Virus record (IMG/VR): IMGVR_UViG_3300048927_000085
Location: 1 to 30,542 of that record
Direction: 5' to 3' (one strand)
Source: a virus
Length of the DNA: 30,542 nt
The notes under the pieces were generated by a model that was not told the DNA's origin, did no database searches, and worked only from the letters and a program-made list of their open reading frames with translations. Position numbers and translations under genes: made by a program. Positions within the stretch are counted from its first letter, which is position 1. Each line of letters starts with the position of its first letter. Positions 6,866-13,867 of the stretch are shown piece after piece.

Positions 6866-7969
6866 ATGGGCCGCTCCGTCAATGATCGCCTTCAGGACGA
6901 GACGATAGCGCATGGCCTGTATGTGACCCGCTATGGTAATGGCGTTGCCCGGCGCATGGTGGCGCTGCTGAGCAAGATGGATAATGACCTGGCGGCCAGA
7001 CTGCTGGTGCTGCTGGATGGCAAGCGTGCCGATACCTACAGCGCCCGCCGCCTGGCTTCTCTGCTGGCTGGCGTACGCGACCTGAATCAACAGGCCTACG
7101 AACCGGTCAATGATGCGCTGGCGCGGGAGCTGACCCGCTACGTTGAGTATGAGGCCGGGTATCAGCTGGACCTGTTCAGCAGCATCATTCCGAAGCAGAT
7201 CCTTAAGCATGTGCCTCTGCAGAGTATTGCACCCGAGCAGGTTTACGCCGCAGCAGTGGCGCAGCCTTTCCAGGGGCGCTTGCTGAAAGAGTGGGGCCAG
7301 AAGCTTGAAGCTGACCGGCTGGACAAAATCACAAACGCTGTGCGCTCCGGTTTCCTCCAGGGCGAAACGGTAGAGCAGATTGTCCGGCGCGTTGCCGGCA
7401 CGCCGAAACTCAACCGTGAAGATGGTGTGATCAACGCCTCCCGGCGCGACTTGGCAGTGGTGACACGCACCGCGGTGAATCACATGGCCGCCACGGCGCG
7501 TCAGGAGTTCGCTCAGGCCAACAGCGATATCGTGAAGGCCAAGCAGTGGTCCTCCACGCTGGATACGCATACCAGCCAGTGGTGCATCATCCGCGACCGC
7601 AAGCTTTATACGCTCGATGGCAAGCCGCTGGGGCATGTGGTTCCGTACCTGCGCGGCCCCGGCAAAATCCATTTTTGTTGCCGTTCCGGCGAAATCCTGA
7701 TCACAAAATCGTGGGAGGAACTGCAGATACCCTCTGGAGTACTGAGCAGCGCTACACGCGCCTCAATGGACGGGCAGGTACCTGCGAGCACGAGTTATGC
7801 CGACTGGCTTACCCGTCAGCCATACGCGCGCCATGAGCAGGTGCTGGGCGTCACCCGCGCGATGATGCTACGTGACGGCAAAATTACCGTGCCGGAGATG
7901 TTCAACGATGCCGGGGAGTTCCTGACCCTGAACGAACTGCGCCGCGTGGATGCGTCGGCGTTTGAATAA
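6866..7969 (+). CDS. MuF-like head morphogenesis protein
   Basis: This is a 367-residue minor head protein. The MuF domain sits at about residues 170-285. It includes a helical LDKITNAVRSGFLQGETVEQ region and RRDLAVVTRTAVNHMAATAR, then WSSTLDTHTSQWCIIRDRK. It ends with GKIHFCCRSGEI, where Cys and His residues are typical of the family. MuF proteins bind the portal and are often ejected with the DNA. It starts one base after the portal stop and is followed by an intrinsic terminator-like hairpin. Confidence 0.87.
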   Translation: MGRSVNDRLQDETIAHGLYVTRYGNGVARRMVALLSKMDNDLAARLLVLLDGKRADTYSARRLASLLAGVRDLNQQAYEPVNDALARELTRYVEYEAGYQLDLFSSIIPKQILKHVPLQSIAPEQVYAAAVAQPFQGRLLKEWGQKLEADRLDKITNAVRSGFLQGETVEQIVRRVAGTPKLNREDGVINASRRDLAVVTRTAVNHMAATARQEFAQANSDIVKAKQWSSTLDTHTSQWCIIRDRKLYTLDGKPLGHVVPYLRGPGKIHFCCRSGEILITKSWEELQIPSGVLSSATRASMDGQVPASTSYADWLTRQPYARHEQVLGVTRAMMLRDGKITVPEMFNDAGEFLTLNELRRVDASAFE

Positions 7970-7989
7970 CTCAAACCTCATCAACATCA

Positions 7990-8013
7990 GGCTGCCTTCG
8001 GGCGGCCTTTTTT
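7990..8013 (+). terminator. Intrinsic terminator inside the head operon
   Basis: GGCTGCC at 7990-7996 and GGCGGCC at 8001-8007 pair around a TTCG tetraloop, with TTTTTT at 8008-8013. It sits between MuF and the scaffold gene, so downstream genes need antitermination or partial readthrough. Confidence 0.8.
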
Positions 8014-8093
8014 ATGCCTGCCGCTAAGCGGATGCGACGCGGTGACCGGGTCGGATGACCCATTACCAATGGCCGGAAGGCTGGAGCAAAACA

Positions 8094-8846
8094 ATGAAAC
8101 TCAAACTTGATGCCAACGGCAATGTGGTCGTTGAAAACGGTATGCCTGTGTATGTCCATGATGACGGCAAAGAGATCCCGTTCGATGCGGCCGCAGCGAT
8201 GACCAAAATCACATCTCTGAACGGTGAGGCCAAAACTCACCGTGAGGCGAAGGAGCAGGCAGAAGCCAGTCTCGCGAAATTCGCTGGCATCAGCGACCCG
8301 ACCAAGGCCCTCGAAGCCCTGGAAATGATGACCAAAATCGACCAGAAGAAACTGATCGACGCTGGTGCCGTTGACCAGGTTAAAGCTGAGATCACCAAGG
8401 TTTACCAGCAGCAGCTGGACGAAGCGAACGGCAAAACCAAGCAGCTGGAAACCCAGCTCTACGACGAGATGATCGGTGGCCGCTTCGGTGGTTCGAAGTT
8501 CATCTCCGAGAAGATGGCGATCCCGGCTGAGTTCGTGCGTTCCCACTTCGGGCAGAACTTCAAAATCGAAGATGGCAAGGTCGTGGCTTACGACGGGCAG
8601 GGCAATAAGGTGTTCTCCCGTACCAAACCCGGTGAACTGGCTGGCTTCGATGAAGCGCTGGAATCTCTGGTCGAGTTGCATCCGCAGAAAGACTACATCC
8701 TCAAAGCATCCGGCAACAGCGGCGGTGGTTCCCACCAGTCGCAGCATCAGGCCGGGCAGAAAACCATGAAACGCGGTGCGTTTGACGCTCTTGATGGCGC
8801 AGGCAAGCAGGCTGCGCTTAGCGACGGCATCAGCATCGTCGATTAA
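8094..8846 (+). CDS. Probable scaffolding protein
   Basis: This is a 250-residue, strongly charged and helical protein placed directly before the coat gene, the usual position of a scaffold. The N-terminus MKLKLDANGNVVVENGMPVY is a small beta segment. Residues about 45-135 are Ala/Glu/Lys-rich and helical (EAKTHREAKEQAEASLAKFA). The C-terminus is Gly/Ser/Gln-rich (GNSGGGSHQSQHQAGQ) and ends in a basic segment. ATG 8094, with GGAG at 8083-8086, is preferred over 8055, which lacks a good ribosome binding site. The role is inferred from position and composition, not from a recognised motif. Confidence 0.72.
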   Translation: MKLKLDANGNVVVENGMPVYVHDDGKEIPFDAAAAMTKITSLNGEAKTHREAKEQAEASLAKFAGISDPTKALEALEMMTKIDQKKLIDAGAVDQVKAEITKVYQQQLDEANGKTKQLETQLYDEMIGGRFGGSKFISEKMAIPAEFVRSHFGQNFKIEDGKVVAYDGQGNKVFSRTKPGELAGFDEALESLVELHPQKDYILKASGNSGGGSHQSQHQAGQKTMKRGAFDALDGAGKQAALSDGISIVD

Positions 8847-8865
8847 TCGAAAGGATATTTAGAAT

Positions 8866-10002
8866 ATGAGCAATACGCTTACTGGGTTGATTCCCACTCT
8901 GTACACCGCACTGAACCGCGTATCCCGCGAGCAAGTGGGCTTCATCCCTGCCGTGGCGCGCAACGCGAAAGCGGATGCTGCGGCTAAAGACCAAACCGTC
9001 ACCGCGCCGGTAGCACCAAAAACCACCACCGTCGATATCACCCCTGCAGCGACCGCACCGAACGATGGCGATCAGAACATCGGTACCGTGGATGTCAAAA
9101 TCACCAAATCCAAAATGGCCCCGGTGAAATGGAACGGTGAAGAACAGCTGGCTATCGGGCCGTCAGGTAATTACGACGTCATCCTGGCTGACCAGTTTTC
9201 CCAGGCCTTCCGTGCGCTGAGCAATGAGATGGACGCTGACCTGGCGGCGCTGTACTACAAATCATCCCGCGCAGTGGGCACGCCGAAGGATACCCCGTTC
9301 AGCATCAAAGACGATCTGTCTGATGCGGCGCTGGCCCGCCAGATCTTGGTTGATAACGGTTCTCCAACCACCGATATGCGCATGGTGCTGGGCGGCGAGG
9401 CGATGGCCTCTATTCGTGGTAAGCAGTCCGTACTGTTCAAGGCGAATGAAGCTGGCACCGACCAGCTCCTGCGCGAAGGTATCATCGGTCGCGTGATGGG
9501 CTTCAACCTGCATGAATCGGCCAACATCAAGCGCACGGCGAAAAGCACAGCAGCAGGCTACAAGGTCAACGGTGCGAAGAAAGAGGGCGACATCATTGTG
9601 GCTATCTCTGCGGGTACAGGTGGGATTGCAGTCGGTACCGCAGTGAAATTCGATGGTGATGACAATCAGTATCTGGTCGTTGCCGCCACTTCTTCTAGCA
9701 TCACCATTGGTGCGCCGGGTCTGCGTCAGGATCTGGCAGACCAGGCAGCCGTTACCGTGCTGAGCGAGTTTGCGCCAAACATGGCGTTCGACCGCAACGC
9801 ATTCCTGCTGGCGTGCCGCACCCCGGCAATGCCAAAAGGCGGCGACACCGCCGACGATGTGATGAACGTGACCGACCCGGTATCCGGCATCACCTTCCAG
9901 ATCGCGCTGTATCGCCAGTACCGTCAGGTGCGTTATGAAGTTGGTGTGGCGTGGGGCGTTGCAGCCGTGCAGCCTGAGCATTCCACCATCATCATGGGTT
10001 AA
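8866..10002 (+). CDS. Major capsid protein, P22 coat-like
   Basis: This 378-residue protein should form the icosahedral shell. It shares the layout of the P22 coat protein: an N-terminal arm, the HK97-fold core, and an inserted domain around residues 225-305. There, KSTAAGYKVNGAKKEGDIIV and TAVKFDGDDNQYLVVAATSS parallel the P22 STATGITVSGA and GDKISFAGV segments. FAPNMAFDRNAFLLACRTP near 305-323 is typical of the C-terminal core. The ribosome binding site is AAAGGA at 8850-8855. It is shorter than P22 gp5 (430). Confidence 0.87.
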   Translation: MSNTLTGLIPTLYTALNRVSREQVGFIPAVARNAKADAAAKDQTVTAPVAPKTTTVDITPAATAPNDGDQNIGTVDVKITKSKMAPVKWNGEEQLAIGPSGNYDVILADQFSQAFRALSNEMDADLAALYYKSSRAVGTPKDTPFSIKDDLSDAALARQILVDNGSPTTDMRMVLGGEAMASIRGKQSVLFKANEAGTDQLLREGIIGRVMGFNLHESANIKRTAKSTAAGYKVNGAKKEGDIIVAISAGTGGIAVGTAVKFDGDDNQYLVVAATSSSITIGAPGLRQDLADQAAVTVLSEFAPNMAFDRNAFLLACRTPAMPKGGDTADDVMNVTDPVSGITFQIALYRQYRQVRYEVGVAWGVAAVQPEHSTIIMG

Positions 10003-10007
10003 CCACT

Positions 10008-10028
10008 GGGGCTTCGGCCCCTTTGTTT
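10008..10028 (+). terminator. Intrinsic terminator after the coat gene
   Basis: GGGGC at 10008-10012 and GCCCC at 10017-10021 pair around TTCG. The tail TTTGTTTT follows and is broken by one G. This is moderately strong and lies 6 bases after the coat stop. Confidence 0.65.
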
Positions 10029-10040
10029 TCAGGAGGCCCA

Positions 10041-10322
10041 ATGGCCGGATTAACCAAAGAGCAGCGCGCGCAGCGTGAGGCTGAAAAACTTGCTGCGCAG
10101 AACGGCGGTGAACAAACTCCTGTTCAGCAGGACCAGCAGCAGGACCAGCAGCAGGACCAGCAGCAGGACCAGCAGCAGGACCAGCAGCAGGACCAGCCAG
10201 GTTTTGAACTGGTGGTGATGGTGCGCGACACCCCAGAGTTCCCCGGCGGCCCGCTAAGCGCTGAGGTACACCCTGACGAAGTCGACAACTGGCTGGCGCT
10301 GGACTGGCGACTGGAGGAATAA
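10041..10322 (+). CDS. Small head-region protein with QQQD tandem repeat
   Basis: This 93-residue protein is of unknown function. The first 25 residues are charged and helical (KEQRAQREAEKLAAQN). Residues about 27-53 are almost only Gln and Asp, encoded by five perfect 12-base units. The C-terminal 40 residues are acidic and include AEVHPDEVDNWLALDW, a segment I have seen at the end of other small capsid-region proteins. AGGAGG at 10031-10036 supports ATG 10041 over 10023. By position it could be a decoration or connector accessory, but this is a guess. Confidence 0.7.
   Translation: MAGLTKEQRAQREAEKLAAQNGGEQTPVQQDQQQDQQQDQQQDQQQDQQQDQPGFELVVMVRDTPEFPGGPLSAEVHPDEVDNWLALDWRLEE
10131..10196 (+). 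repeat. 12-base tandem repeat coding QQQD
   Basis: The unit GACCAGCAGCAG occurs five times without a mismatch at 10131-10190, followed by a half unit to 10196. Each unit adds DQQQ in frame. Such pure repeats change length by slippage without breaking the frame, so repeat number may differ between related phages. Confidence 0.93.
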
Positions 10323-10324
10323 CC

Positions 10325-10807
10325 ATGCTGGTTGCCGATCCCAATTCGCCTGACTTCAACAGCTACGCCAGCGTTGTCGACCTACGTGTTTTCGCGGAGC
10401 GGCGCGGATATACCATTCCTGCCGATGACGGCGAGTGCAGCCAGATGCTTATGCAGGCCATGGACTATCTGGAAGGGCAGCAATGGCGTGGCCAGCGCTC
10501 CATCGCAACTCAGCCGCTGTCGTGGCCGCGCGCAGGCGTGCGCTTCGATGGTGTTGACCTGCCGGATGACTCCATCCCGCAGCGCCTGGTTGACGCGCAG
10601 TGCCGCCTGGCTATTGAGTCGCAGGAGATTGACCTCACGCCTTCGGTTGCTGGTGGTGGGGCGGTGGTCATGGAGCGCGTCGAGGGTGCGGTGACAGTGC
10701 AGTACGAACCGGGCACGAACAAGGCTGCGCCGTCGTTCCCCTGGTTTTATTCCTCGCTGCGCGGGCTGGTGGTGGGCGGTAATCAGATCCGCATCGAAAG
10801 GGGGTGA
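10325..10807 (+). CDS. Head-tail connector (DnaT-like ssDNA-binding annotation)
   Basis: This 160-residue protein belongs to the group often labelled DnaT-like in phages. YASVVDLRVFAERRGYTIP near the N-terminus and YLEGQQWRGQR followed by QPLSWPRAG are its conserved features. The fold and position, between coat and neck genes, fit a gp6-like head-tail adaptor that sits under the portal. The DnaT name does not imply a replication role. It begins 2 bases after the QQQD gene and ends just before the next neck gene. Confidence 0.75.
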   Translation: MLVADPNSPDFNSYASVVDLRVFAERRGYTIPADDGECSQMLMQAMDYLEGQQWRGQRSIATQPLSWPRAGVRFDGVDLPDDSIPQRLVDAQCRLAIESQEIDLTPSVAGGGAVVMERVEGAVTVQYEPGTNKAAPSFPWFYSSLRGLVVGGNQIRIERG

Positions 10808-10808
10808 T

Positions 10809-11162
10809 ATGCCAATCGACTACCGACGCATGCGCAACACCGCGACCCGACTGCTTACCGAGAACGGGAAGACTTACCAGCTTACCCGCGGCGGCGGCAC
10901 CGTCCGTGACCAGTTCGGGAAAGAAGTCACCACCCCGGCCATTACCGCGACCGTAACCGGCGTTATCACCGAATACTCCTCCCGCGAAATCGACGGCTCC
11001 CTGATCGCCACCGGCGATAAGAAGCTGGCAGCCACGTTCGAAACGGAAGTGCGCATTGATGACCGCATCGAAATCGACGGCAAGAAATGGCGCGTGGTGC
11101 AGCCGAATCCGGTTAAACCTGCCGATGTGCTGATCTCCTACAACATTCAGCTGAGGGCGTAA
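10809..11162 (+). CDS. Neck / head-closure protein
   Basis: This 117-residue beta-rich protein contains repeated Val/Thr strands (TATVTGVITEYSSREIDGSL, then FETEVRIDDRIEIDGKKWRV), typical of the small barrel head-closure or stopper proteins found at this position in siphophages. It lies one base after the connector gene. The role is by position, composition and size. A specific family could not be fixed from sequence alone. Confidence 0.62.
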   Translation: MPIDYRRMRNTATRLLTENGKTYQLTRGGGTVRDQFGKEVTTPAITATVTGVITEYSSREIDGSLIATGDKKLAATFETEVRIDDRIEIDGKKWRVVQPNPVKPADVLISYNIQLRA

Positions 11163-11164
11163 CT

Positions 11165-11764
11165 ATGGCCGGTTCTGTTAATCAGCCGTTCCTGGCTGCC
11201 ATTCAGTTGTTCGTGGATAGCTCGAAGCAGGAGATGGACGAGGTAGTGCGCCGGACGGGTATTAAAATCCTTGGGCGCCTGGTCGAAATATCCCCGGTGG
11301 GCCAACCGGATATCTGGCAGGTCAACCAGACTGTGACGGCGTACAACACTGCGGTGCGGGAGCATAACGCGACCCTGCGTGATGATCCTGCCAACCTGAC
11401 CAAAGCAGGACGACTGAAGCGCGGCCTGCGCGTCAATGACTCAATGGACATCAAAAAGCCAGACGGCTATGTCGGCGGGCGGTTCAAAAACAACTGGTAT
11501 GTGGGCTTTGACAGCCAGCCGACCCAATCCAACGATACACCGGACGCTTCCGGCCAAGGTTCAAACTCACGCGGCCTGGCGGTGCTCGAGGTGTTCCGGG
11601 TAGGGCAGGTCAGCTCGATTTTCTTCACCAATAACCTGCCGTATGCACAGGCGCTGGAGAACGGGCACTCCGGTCAGGCCCCCGGTGGCATGGTGGGCAT
11701 CACCGCGCTGGACGCCGCGCAGCTGTTCCGCGAGGCAATGAGCGAGGTGCGCAATGTCCGGTGA
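11165..11764 (+). CDS. Tail completion protein (HK97 gp10 / lambda Z-like)
   Basis: This is a 199-residue protein. The C-terminal part FTNNLPYAQALENGHSGQAP followed by GMVGIT is the conserved signature of HK97 gp10-like neck and tail-completion proteins. The N-terminal helix (FLAAIQLFVDSSKQEMDEVV) and a central RLKRGLRVN segment are also usual. It probably joins the tail tube to the head. The 3' end overlaps the next gene by 11 bases. Confidence 0.75.
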   Translation: MAGSVNQPFLAAIQLFVDSSKQEMDEVVRRTGIKILGRLVEISPVGQPDIWQVNQTVTAYNTAVREHNATLRDDPANLTKAGRLKRGLRVNDSMDIKKPDGYVGGRFKNNWYVGFDSQPTQSNDTPDASGQGSNSRGLAVLEVFRVGQVSSIFFTNNLPYAQALENGHSGQAPGGMVGITALDAAQLFREAMSEVRNVR

Positions 11765-12203
11765 CCAGTCAATACGGATCGCTGAACTGCTGGAAGGTCG
11801 TATCGCGGTTATCTGCTCCTCGCTTGGGCTGCCAGTGGCCTGGCCGAACATCGCGTTCACCCCCCCTGATAATTCGCCATACGGGCGTGTTTATGTTCTG
11901 CCGGCGCAAACCGTGGGGCAGGACCTGGAAGGTCAGTTGCGTACGTACCAGGGCATTCTTCAGCTCAACATCATCGCTCCTGCAGGCAGCGGTGTGACCT
12001 TGGCCCGAGGGCTGGCAAAGTCTATTGCCGATGCCTTTCCCGAAGGTCTGCCGCTGGTGGATGGTGACCTGATCGTGTACATCAACGGTCCACCGCAGGT
12101 GCGATCGCCAATACAGGATCGCCCAACGTCAGCTCCAAACGGCAGTAGTGGCTCCATTACCTATACCACCCCCGTCAGCATGCAGTATCGCGCTGATTAC
12201 TGA
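11754..12203 (+). CDS. Tail terminator protein (DUF4128, lambda U-like role)
   Basis: This 149-residue protein caps the tail tube when it reaches full length. The features are an N-terminal helix (IRIAELLEGRIAVICSSLGL), then WPNIAFTPPDNSPYGRVYVL, and a central YQGILQLNII strand with arginine-rich surroundings, as in DUF4128 proteins at this location. Its start lies inside the tail completion gene. A terminator hairpin follows its stop directly. Confidence 0.75.
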   Translation: MSGDQSIRIAELLEGRIAVICSSLGLPVAWPNIAFTPPDNSPYGRVYVLPAQTVGQDLEGQLRTYQGILQLNIIAPAGSGVTLARGLAKSIADAFPEGLPLVDGDLIVYINGPPQVRSPIQDRPTSAPNGSSGSITYTTPVSMQYRADY

Positions 12204-12226
12204 CCCGCCGCCCGGCGGGTTTTTTA
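12203..12226 (+). terminator. Intrinsic terminator before the tail tube gene
   Basis: ACCCGCC at 12203-12209 and GGCGGGT at 12214-12220 form a 7-base-pair stem with a GCCC loop, followed by TTTTTT. It begins at the last base of the tail terminator gene. Confidence 0.82.
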
Positions 12227-12249
12227 TTACCTCAATTCAGGAGAATGCA

Positions 12250-13182
12250 ATGGCATTCGCAATCCCTAACGGGTCACGTGTGAACGTGGCCAAGGCCTAT
12301 CTTGCGCCGATTGTCTTCACTGCAGCCTCCAACGCGACGGAATGCGAACTGACCGTTGCCTCAGCTGCCGGGATCCTCGCGGGTGATGTCGTTCAGGTAA
12401 GCTCTGGCTGGCTGAAGCTCGATAACATGGTGCTGCGCGTTAAGTCCGTGACCAGCAATAAAATTGTGCTGGAAGCCTTCGATACCACCGACACCAAGAA
12501 ATTCCCTGCGGGCACCGGCGCGGGAACGCTGCGCAAAGTCGACTCGTGGATCACCATGCCGCAGGTTATGACGCTGTCCACTGAGGGCGGCGACCAGCAG
12601 ACTACCTCCATCCAGTTCCTGGAGGATGATAAGGCCCGTACCATCCCGACGTTCAAAAACGCGGTGATTCAGGTCTATACCTTTGCTCACGACCCGCTGC
12701 TGGCGATCTACAAGCGTCTGATTGACCTGGATGACTCCAGCGATACCACTGCGGTGTGGTTCCACAACCCGCGCGGCAAAGCGGATCGTTACTATTCCGC
12801 CAAGGTATCCTTCCAGCGCGTCCCGCGTACTGAAATCAACGCCGTGGAAAGCAACGAAGCGCGCATGAACTTCGAATCGGATATGCAGATTTACCCGATC
12901 GCTGATTCCTCGGCTGTGCCGCTGGCGTTCCTGACTGACCTGCCAGCCACCAAAGCCCTGGCGGTTGGCGCTGCGCTGGATCTGGCTGTGGTTATGCAGG
13001 GCGGTTCCGCGCCTTACACGTACGTGTGGAAGAAAGGCGGTACCGCTATCCCGGGCAAAACGGCCTCGACGTTTAATATCCCGACGGTCGCATCCGGCGA
13101 TGCTGGTTCCTACACCTGTGAAGTCACCGATGCCGCAGGCAAGACGCTTACCTCTGCTGCGTGCACCGTCACGATCAGCTAA
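12250..13182 (+). CDS. Major tail tube protein with C-terminal Ig-like domain
   Basis: This is a 310-residue protein. Residues 1-225 form the tube domain (FAIPNGSRVNVAKAYLAPIV at the start; WFHNPRGKADRYYSAKVSF later). Residues about 228-310 form an immunoglobulin-like domain: VGAALDLAVVMQGG, TYVWKKGGTAIPG with the core Trp, then DAGSYTCEVTDAAGKTL, the I-set D-G-Y-C pattern. Such Ig domains decorate the outside of siphophage tails and bind surfaces weakly. ATG 12250, with AGGAG at 12239-12243, is preferred over 12148, which lies inside the previous gene. Confidence 0.88.
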   Translation: MAFAIPNGSRVNVAKAYLAPIVFTAASNATECELTVASAAGILAGDVVQVSSGWLKLDNMVLRVKSVTSNKIVLEAFDTTDTKKFPAGTGAGTLRKVDSWITMPQVMTLSTEGGDQQTTSIQFLEDDKARTIPTFKNAVIQVYTFAHDPLLAIYKRLIDLDDSSDTTAVWFHNPRGKADRYYSAKVSFQRVPRTEINAVESNEARMNFESDMQIYPIADSSAVPLAFLTDLPATKALAVGAALDLAVVMQGGSAPYTYVWKKGGTAIPGKTASTFNIPTVASGDAGSYTCEVTDAAGKTLTSAACTVTIS

Positions 13183-13223
13183 CCAATAATGCCCGGCTCG
13201 CTGGGCCATTCTGAGATGAATCA

Positions 13224-13562
13224 ATGACCCAATTCACCCTGATCCCGAATCCGACTTTTTCCGCTACTGCCAGCATCCCACAAGCCGGGAAAGAAGACGG
13301 CAAACTGACCTTCACCTTCCGCCATAAAACGCTTGAAGAGCTGCGCTCGCTGGACGAACAACTGCAAAAAAAGGCCGATGGCAAAAAAGCCCCTATCGCA
13401 CCGCAGGCCGACTATCTGATGGAAATCGTCGAAGGCTGGGCGCTGCCGGATGAGTTCACCCGCGATAACGTGATCGTCCTCCTGCAGAACTATCCGCGCG
13501 CATTCGACAGCATCGGCCTGGCCTACACCAAAGAGCTGATGGGCATCCGCGAAAAAAACTGA
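13224..13562 (+). CDS. G: Tail assembly chaperone, lambda G-like
   Basis: This 112-residue protein wraps the tape measure protein before tube polymerisation. It ends in GIREKN, encoded over the slippery heptamer A AAA AAC at 13553-13559. Most ribosomes stop at TGA 13560. Some shift back one base and make the G-T fusion. The size, position between tail tube and tape measure, and slippery site all match the G/GT system. Confidence 0.82.
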   Translation: MTQFTLIPNPTFSATASIPQAGKEDGKLTFTFRHKTLEELRSLDEQLQKKADGKKAPIAPQADYLMEIVEGWALPDEFTRDNVIVLLQNYPRAFDSIGLAYTKELMGIREKN

Positions 13563-13867
13563 GGCAGGTCGCCGCAGCGATGTATACACCGGGACCGACG
13601 CTCGCGGAGTTAGCCGCTTTTGGTTTAACGCCTGAGGACGTGGAGGAAGAGGTGGGGATCCTGCCATCCATATGGGAGGCCTTTACCGTCTTCTCCACGC
13701 TGGCGACCCAATGGCGCGTCGGCGCGAGCGGTGCGACCGGTCTTGATTACAACGTTCTCCCCTGGGTGTTTCAGTTGCACGGGGTTGAGGATGCGGCGGC
13801 CTGCATGGCTGATATTCGAATCATGGAAAGCGAGGCTCTCAAAGTGATGCATAAGGAGACGGCCTGA
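13224..13867 (+). CDS. GT: Tail assembly chaperone G-T fusion made by -1 frameshift
   Basis: The slippery heptamer A AAA AAC occupies 13553-13559, with AAA and AAC as the zero-frame codons, and TGA follows at 13560-13562. After a -1 slip the next codons start at 13559 and read LRQVAAAMYTPG. They run into the downstream frame without a stop and give a fusion of about 214 residues. In lambda the GT product links G shells to the tail tube protein and is required at low ratio. The frame relation (-1) and the heptamer are visible directly. Efficiency is unknown. Confidence 0.82.
13580..13867 (+). CDS. T: T-domain reading frame (DUF1799), expressed mainly by frameshift
   Basis: This 95-codon frame includes TLAELAAFGLTPEDVEEEVG and LDYNVLPWVFQLHGVED, the DUF1799 signature of the T part of tail assembly chaperones. 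There is an ATG at 13580 but no convincing ribosome binding site close to it, so the product is probably the C-terminal part of the fusion rather than a free protein. The stop overlaps the tape measure start. Confidence 0.72.
   Translation: MYTPGPTLAELAAFGLTPEDVEEEVGILPSIWEAFTVFSTLATQWRVGASGATGLDYNVLPWVFQLHGVEDAAACMADIRIMESEALKVMHKETA

Noticed and set aside
6767-7672. Minus-strand reading frame of 301 codons
   Set aside because: It is the antisense shadow of the MuF gene, whose motifs are clear on the plus strand.
7971-8747. Minus-strand reading frame of 258 codons
   Set aside because: It is antisense to the scaffold gene and reflects its GC codon pattern.
9262-10359. Minus-strand reading frame of 365 codons with an AAGP repeat
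   Set aside because: It is antisense to the coat and QQQD genes; the repeat is just the complement of the 12-base tandem repeat.
12361-13224. Minus-strand reading frame of 287 codons
   Set aside because: It is antisense to the tail tube gene, which has clear domains and a ribosome binding site.
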